Assembly (NCBI GenBank): GCA_963575745.1
Contig: CAUYUJ010019881.1
Location: 43,501-107,500, forward strand
Length of the DNA: 64,000 nucleotides
Reading direction: 5' to 3'
Source: Prorocentrum cordatum
Taxonomy: Eukaryota > Sar > Dinophyceae > Prorocentrales > Prorocentraceae
A program made the position numbers and the translations under genes. The notes under the pieces were generated by a model. The model ran no database searches. It had not been told where the DNA came from and worked only from the letters and a program-made list of their open reading frames with translations. Below are positions 58,175 to 64,000 of this stretch, piece after piece. The number at the start of each line of letters is the position of its first letter. The stretch's first letter is position 1.

Positions 58175-58985
58175 CCCAATGCTGCCGCGCGCGCGGCGGC
58201 GCAGAGGCTGCCCGCGTTGCATTTCTCCACGCGCAACGGCCCAACGCCTGCGTTTCCCGCGGGGGGCGGCCCGGCGCCTCCGCGCGCGCGGCGGCGCAGG
58301 GGCCGCCCCCGTCGCAAACTTACGCAAGCGGCCCAACGCCGCCGCGCGCGCGGCGGCGCAAAGGTCGCCACCGTCAAAATTCTCCGCGCACGACGGCCAA
58401 GCGCCGCCGCGCGCACGGCGGCGCGGGAACGGCTCGCGCTGCGTTTTCTGCTCGCGACGGCCCCAGCCCGCCGCGCGCACAGAAGCGCCAAAGCTGGTCT
58501 CGTCGCGTTTTCTCTGAGCCCGGCGGCCCATCGCCGCCGCGCGCGCGGCGGAGCAGGGGCCGCCTCCACTGCGTTTCCTCGCGCACGCAGGCCCATCACC
58601 GCCGCGCGCGCGGCGGCCAATGGCGCGCTCGCGAATTACAACTCCGTCGCACGACGGCCCATCGTCGCCGCGCGACGGCCCAGCGTCGCCGCGCGAGCGA
58701 AAGCGCAGAAGCTGGCCATGTCGCAATTTGTCCACGCGCGACGGCCCAGCGCCGCCGCGCGCGCGGCGGCGCAAGGGCCGCCTCCATTGCGTTCCTCTGC
58801 GCACGACGGCACGGCGCCCCCTCGCGCGGCGTCGCAGAAACCGCGCGCGGCGCGCTTGCGCCGCCGCGCGAGCGGCGGCGCAGAGGTCGCTCCCGTTGCA
58901 TGCCTCCGCGCTCGGCTCAGCGCTTCCGCGCGCGCGGCGGCGCGGAGGCGCTGGCCGAGCGGTTGCCTCGGCGTCGGCCGAACGG
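58175..58985 (+). repeat. About 64-bp satellite with a GC palindrome core
   Basis: About 12 units, each with GCCGCCGCGCGCGCGGCGGC (a perfect 20-bp palindrome in the best copies) followed by GCAGAGGCCGCCTCC and TGCGTTTCCTCGCGCACGAC. Open Arg/Ala-rich frames on both strands follow from the repeat. Confidence 0.92.
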
Positions 58986-59519
58986 TTGTTGCGAACTTCG
59001 ATTGCCAGGGCTTTCCCTGTCTTTGCGTCAGCCATGCGACTTGGGCGACGCGCGCTGCGCTGTACTCCTATCTCGCGCAGTGCGCGAGCGTTTCTTTTTT
59101 TACGAAGGATTATCGAAGGGCGCAGTGTGTTTCGGCGCCAGCCGGGCGATTTGCGTAAACTCCAACCGCCAGAGGGTCCCAGTGCAGGGGTCTAGTAGGC
59201 TCTGGATCGCTCGAAGCGCAACGGTCTGGGATGCCCTGGGTCGACCGTGGCTTCGATCGCCCGGGCGATTCTGGATCGCCCGAAACCGAACGGGCCCAAA
59301 AAACTTTGGGCCACGCGAAGCTCATTGGCCTGGGAAGCTCTGAATGAAACCGTTCGGGCACCCACCGCGAGCGCGGGTGAGCGCACCCATGCGCTGGCGG
59401 CGTGCGTGGGCGGAAGCGCCCAGACACCCGCGGCGCGCGCGGGCACCCGCGCCCGAATTTACGACCCGAGTTGACCCCCCCCGAGATGGCCGCTCGAAAG
59501 TACCGACCAACAGGACCGG
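58986..59519. other. Intergenic, no gene seen
   Basis: Unique GC-rich sequence; GGATCGCCCGAAACCG-type words recur twice near 59210-59290. Confidence 0.45.
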
Positions 59520-60070
59520 GCGAGTTGACCGGCGGAAGTGATCGGCCGAGTCGAACGGCCGGGTTGATCGGCCGAGTTGATCGGCCAAATTGATCGGCCG
59601 AGTTGATGGGCCGAGTTGATCGGCCGAGTTGATCGGCCGAGTTGATGGGCCGAGTTGATCGGCCGAATTGATCGGCCCAGCTGATCGGTCAAATTGATCG
59701 GCCGAGTTGACCGCGCGCGCGCGTTGACGAGTTGATCGGCCCAGTTGGTCGGCCAAGTTGGTCGGCCGAGTTGATCGGCCGACGCGCGCTTTGATGAGTT
59801 GATCGGCCAGATTGACCGCCCAACCGCGCGTTGACCGCCCCGCCGCGCGTTGACCAACCGAGTTGACCGCCCGGGTTGACCGCCCAGCCGCGCGTTGACC
59901 GCCCCGCCGCGCCGTGACCGACCGAGTTGACTGCCCAGGTTGACCGCCCAGCCGCGCGTTGACCGCCCGGCCGCGCGTTGGACGCCCGAATTGATCGCCC
60001 GAGTTGACCGCCCAACCGCGCGCGGACCGACCTGGACCGGCCGCCCATAGGCCGGTTGACCGCCCCAGGT
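59520..60070 (+). repeat. 13-bp GATCGGCCGAGTT satellite
   Basis: 59525-59800 is nearly pure 13-bp units. 59800-60070 shifts to GACCGCC(C/G)(A/G)CCGCGCGTT variants. Every unit contains CGGCCG or a related palindrome. Confidence 0.93.
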
Positions 60071-60219
60071 TGACCGCGCAACCGCCTCCCTCGCACGGGG
60101 CCGCGAAGGCAAGTTGCGGGCGAGACTCGGCCACGACGCGCTGGGAGACGCCAGCGGCCCCAGAGGCACGTCCGACGGAAGGCCGCTCGCGCTGCGTTTT
60201 CCGCGCGCGGAGGTGCCCG

Positions 60220-60345
60220 GCCGTCGCGCGCGCGGGAAATCCAGCGCGAGCGCACTTCTAGCCGTCGCGCGCGCGGCGGCGCAGAGGCCGCCTCAATCTC
60301 GCCCGCGCGCGCCTGGCGGCGCCGCGCCGCCGCGATAGTGGAGCG
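60220..60345 (+). repeat. GC-palindrome satellite, distal copies
   Basis: Two to three further units (GTCGCGCGCGCGGCGGCGC, AGAGGCCGCCTCAATC) of the 58175-58985 family, on the other side of the 13-bp satellite. Confidence 0.8.
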
Positions 60346-61090
60346 TGCGAATGCCATGTGCTGTCTGGTAGGGTTTCTCCATTCGCTGAAAGGGGCTCGC
60401 CCGCCCCGCCGCGCGCTTTCCCGCGCGCCGCCCCTTCTCCCGAGGGTTCCCGGGCGACCGCGTTGACTCCCTGTGGCTCTGCAAATCTCCCAAAACGGCC
60501 CCGGGCGGCAGTCGGCCGCCGAGACGGCCTCAGATTCTTCCTTGGACGGACAAAGATGGCTCCGAGACGGATCGACGCGGCGCCGCGGAGGCCCAGCACG
60601 GAACCAAGATGGTACTGAGAAGCCCCCAATACATCCCAGGACGGCTCAGGAGGGCTCCAAAAGGACCCCGAAAGACCCTAGGGGCGACGCTCGCTGATTT
60701 TGATACGGCGCTTCAATGATTTGGGGACATAATCGCCCCCGGCTTCAATCAGCCCGAGACGGCCAACGAAGCCCCCAATGTTGCCCTGAGACGGCCCAAG
60801 ACGCCACGAGAATGAGCCGAGAAACCTCCAGATTGCGGCACAGGACGGCTCCAAGAGAGCCCCAAGACAGCCTACGAAGACAGCCGAAGGGATCCAAGAC
60901 GGCCCGGGAGGGCCCCTCGACCCCCGACGGACCCGGGCGACCCCGCGACGCCCCGACGAAGGCCGCAAGCGCAAGAGAGACCCAAGACGGCTCATGTGGA
61001 GCCCAGAGCAACCCAAGGAAGCCGCAAGGGGCCCGCGAGACGGCCCCACAGGAACCCAAGACTGCCCTGATACGGCCCAATTGAGCTCCA
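60346..61090. repeat. CCAAGACGGCCC-periodic region
   Basis: From about 60490 degenerate short words (GGCTCCAAGAGAGCCCCAAG, CCCAAGACGCCACGAG) of the dispersed family. 60690-60730 has a GATTTTGATACGGCGC box. No gene seen. Confidence 0.7.
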
Positions 61091-62539
61091 TGAGGGCTCT
61101 TCAAGAAATTGATTGGGAGTGCGCACGTGTGGCAGCCTAATTTTTGTCCCCTTCGCCTTATCATCGCCGCCCTCGTCGCCGCCATCGTCGTTATCATCGC
61201 TCGAACAGTCGCCGCCCATAGTGCTGGACTGGCGCGGTTGAGGGATTTGCTTCTGGCAGCTGGGCGCAATGCGAAACGCACTCGGCGACGCGCGCGCGGT
61301 GCTCTCTTCGCAAGACTCGCCCACTTCCCTTGGCTGTGCAACGCGAGTCCCCGCGCAAACAGCGCGTGACATCGAAACCTCGCTGTTAAAATGTGCGCTC
61401 GTGCGTTCGCGTGCTTCGCGCTGCGCGATGCGAAACAAAACTCGCGCAGACAAGCGCGTGCTCGCGTGCTCCGCAGCAGCGAGGCCGCTGGCGCCGCGGG
61501 CCATAGAACGAACCACGCGTCGCGGGACCCGAGGGGAACCGCGCTGTCGGCGAGCGATGGTGCACGCAGAACTCAGAAAAGCAAGACCGCCCCCCCGTCG
61601 CAAATCTGAAGTCGATCTTCTTTGTTCTACCATGTGGGCCGAGGTCGCACACGGACGGCATCGCAATACCGAGGCCGAAGGCTAATTCCGAGGCCGAAGA
61701 CCAACTTGCATCGCAAGACGCAGCTGCAAAACCAAGGCCGAGCACCGACGCCCCGGGGCACTAGTCGAAGCCGGCAACCGCGACTGACCCATCGGACAAC
61801 CCACCCCGAAGACCGACGTATCTGCAGTAGCGAAAAAACAAGCGACACTTTCCAGTGCACACCAACAGCCACGAGTCTGGAGCCACAGCTTAAACCAAAC
61901 AAAATTCAAAATAACAAAATGACCCCAAAAACCTTCACACCAAAACGAAAACGGATTTCCGTTTTAATCGCTTTCCTTGCTCCTTCTGGGGCCATTCCTA
62001 CAGACGACCCCGTCCTCTGACCCCCGGACAAACCCAAATCTCAAACGAAATCGCCATTTGTGGGGATCGGCTAACCCTGTCTCTCGCGCAGCCAGCCACA
62101 CACTAGTAGTACGAGATTATTAAATCTATGATGCAAATTCATCCACAACGTCCAGCTCGCTTCTCGTACCTCGAAGACGCTTCCCGGCATCCGCCACCCG
62201 CCCTGTACAGAGGCGGGGGTGTGCATGAAGTCCCCCTCGCTGTTTTAGCTCAGCCTCTTGCGACTCAGCGCAGCCTCTTGCCAAGCAGCAATAAGAACCC
62301 TTGCTTTTGCCTTCAGGTCGATCGGCTTCTCTGGCCTTACGCACAAAAAATGATGCCAACATAATCCCTGACACGGCGCACTCGACGGGGGCGCACTCGA
62401 CGTGGGCGGACTCGGACTTGCCGCAGGACTCGTCTTCGACACTGCGGAAACGCTGGACATTGCTGGCGACCGGCGACAGGCGATCGAGCCGATGCGGCCT
62501 GACGGAGGAGGAAGAGGAGGATGAGGACTAAGGGGCACG
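61091..62539. other. Intergenic, no gene seen
   Basis: Unique sequence with moderate GC. Several short frames on both strands, none with a recognisable motif. 61690-61790 has CGAGGCCGAAG words. Confidence 0.45.
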
Positions 62540-62705
62540 GCGAGCGATGATGATGCTGATGATGTTGGTGATGATACTGATGGTGGTGATGTTGTGACGA
62601 TGCTGATGATGATGATGGGCAAGATGGGTGGAATAATCTGATCAGCGCCCATCATCACTATCATCATCACCACCATCAACATCATCACCATCATCATATC
62701 CATCT
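62540..62705. repeat. (GAT)n/(ATC)n inverted repeat
   Basis: 62545-62622 is GAT-rich and ends GATGATGATGATGGGC. 62647-62702 starts GCCCATCATCACTATC and is ATC-rich. The arms can pair across about 25 bp of unique sequence. Confidence 0.88.
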
Positions 62706-62824
62706 TCAATCCACAAGGGGAAAACTCAATCGACTCACTAAAAACCCTCGCTGCCGACAGCTAGACCAGATCTGTCTTTTGACTGCACGTCGTCATGGTA
62801 TGCTTCAAGGGTCCTGTCTAAGAG

Positions 62825-63365
62825 AGTTCCTCCTCCTCCTCTGCCTTCTCCTCCTCCTCCTGCTGCCACCCCCGCTCTTCCTCCTGTCTCCCCGCCCTCC
62901 CTCTCCTCCTCACTCCTGGGACGCCCCCAACGGGCGCGACACCGAACCCCCCACACGGGGCCGACGAGACTGGGCGGCGGTCCGGGCCCGGGCGAGCGCC
63001 CATGGGCACTCCCGCCAGCCACCTCGCGGCACGAATCATCGCCTCGCCGCCGCCGCCTCCGCCTCCGCCTCCGCCTCCGCCTCCGCCTCCTCCTCCTCCT
63101 CCTCCTCCTCCTAGTCCTCCTCCTCCTCCCTCCTCCTCCTCCTCCTCCTCCTCCTCCTCCTCCTCATCCTCCTCCTCTCCTCCTCCTCCTCCTCCTCCCT
63201 GCCTCCCCTCCTCGTCCTCCTCCCTCGTTCCTCGTCCTCCTCCTCCTCGTCTCCTCCCTCCTCCTCCTCCTCGTCCTCCTCCTCCTCCTCCTCCTCCTCC
63301 TCCTCCTCCTCCTCCTCCTCCTCCTCCCCCTCCTCCTCCCCCTCCTCCTCCTCCTCCGCCTCCTC
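62825..63365. repeat. CTC/TCC block
   Basis: 62825-62910 and 63045-63365 are almost pure CCT/CTC; 62915-63040 is unique GC-rich sequence. Confidence 0.95.
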
Positions 63366-63490
63366 CATTCATTTTCCTTATAGATAACTTCTCCCTGCCG
63401 CGCCGAGGCCAGCTTTTAGGGCGGACCAGGAGTTTCGCCCGAGACTTCCTCACCATCAACGACCCTGCAGCTGAACATTGGCAACGGTTT

Positions 63491-63850
63491 CACAGATCGA
63501 GGGCGGGTCGTTTTCAAAATGTGTCTCTCGCCTTAGAGCCGCACGCATTCGTCTCAAATATTTGCAAGAGATTCACGGATTAAAGGCGCTTCTTTTTCAA
63601 AATATGGCTCTCGCCTCAGCGCCGCGCATATTCGTCTCTAACATTTGCAAGAGACTCACGGGAGCTTCACGGATTGAGGGCGGGTGGTTTTTAACATGTG
63701 AATCTGTCCTCAGCGACGCGTACATTCGTTTTGCAAGTTTGCAAGAGCGTCACGGTTTGAGGGCGGTTCCTTTTCAACATGTGGCTCTCGACTTAACGCC
63801 GCGCGCATTCGTTTATGCAAATTGCAAGAATTGCACGGATCCCCATGATC
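63491..63850 (+). repeat. 83-bp tandem repeat, four copies
   Basis: CACGGATTGAGGGCGGGT, TTTTCAAAATGTGTCTCTCG, GCCGCGCGCATTCGTCT and TTTGCAAGAG recur at 63491, 63574, 63668 (11-bp insertion before it) and 63751, with a fifth start at 63834. The sequence before it (63430-63450) contains TTTCGCCCGAGACTTCCTC, the reverse complement of the 41-bp satellite core. Confidence 0.9.
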
Positions 63851-64000
63851 AACGTACCAGAAATCGTGTTTTGGAAGGATTCAAGATTATGAAGGTGCAA
63901 CGATTACGTTGATTCGCGGTGTTGAAGTCCCATGGATAGCGTTCTGGTGCGATTCAGGACCGTCAAGACGCAACAGTTCGTGGCGTTGGAATCCCGAGAC
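63851..64000. other. No feature seen
   Basis: Unique sequence up to the window edge. Confidence 0.5.

Noticed and set aside
63002-63583. Proline-rich or glutamate-rich protein
   Set aside because: Product of the CTC/TCC tract; no other coding evidence.

Overview
The window is GC-rich nuclear DNA from a dinoflagellate. The clearest evidence is three genomic copies of the 22-nt dinoflagellate spliced leader (SL; core GTAGCCATTTTGGCTCAAG). They lie on the minus strand at 36667-36688 (all 22 bases), 52448-52469 (one mismatch) and 53736-53757 (one mismatch). Dinoflagellate-type retroelement proteins and very heavy simple-repeat content fit the same assignment. I cannot name the species. I see no rRNA, tRNA or SL RNA gene, and no conserved housekeeping gene.

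Layout. 1-4.5 kb: the 5' part of a minus-strand retroelement with an uninterrupted reverse transcriptase (RT)-RNase H frame of at least 1037 codons that runs off the window; it may be DIRS-like. 5.42-14.82 kb: a complete but decayed Ty1/copia LTR retrotransposon on the minus strand. It has 176/177-bp LTRs, gag, protease, a long linker, a domain resembling a cytosine-C5 methyltransferase, integrase, RT and RNase H. 15-28.9 kb: mostly tandem and dispersed repeats (GAC, CAA/CAG, CTC, AGCAT, a 41/82-bp satellite, a CACGTGG satellite), with one plus-strand LINE fragment at about 25 kb. 29.0-31.2 kb: a frameshifted LINE RT on the minus strand. 33.3-40.7 kb and 51.2-56.7 kb: two clusters of minus-strand, head-to-tail retro-units. 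Each unit except the broken 51.2-52.5 kb one ends in the same roughly 30-bp 3' cassette (GCCTTGAAGGCCCCGTC plus a TTTAAC-type tail), and three begin with an SL relic. 41-51 kb and 56.7-64 kb: noncoding repeats, including a 2.6-kb inverted repeat, segmental duplications, a GC-palindrome satellite and a 13-bp GATCGGCCGAGTT satellite.

How the parts fit together. Nearly every recognisable coding relic reads on the minus strand. The SL-tagged units look like trans-spliced mRNAs copied back into the genome ('mRNA recycling', described for dinoflagellates), probably by a LINE. They share a 3' cassette although they carry at least three unrelated ORFs, so the cassette may be the feature the reverse transcriptase recognises. 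New copies appear to land next to the tail of an older copy, giving concatemers. Intact or near-intact frames are the RT-RNase H ORF (1-3111), the integrase frame (7514-9727), the 35-residue-repeat ORF (37019-38560), the zinc-ribbon/coiled-coil ORF (51513-52304) and a small ORF at 52681-53175. The rest is broken.

Limits: all homology statements are from reading translated motifs by eye. No searches or alignments were run. Repeat boundaries are approximate, by about 10-20 bp.
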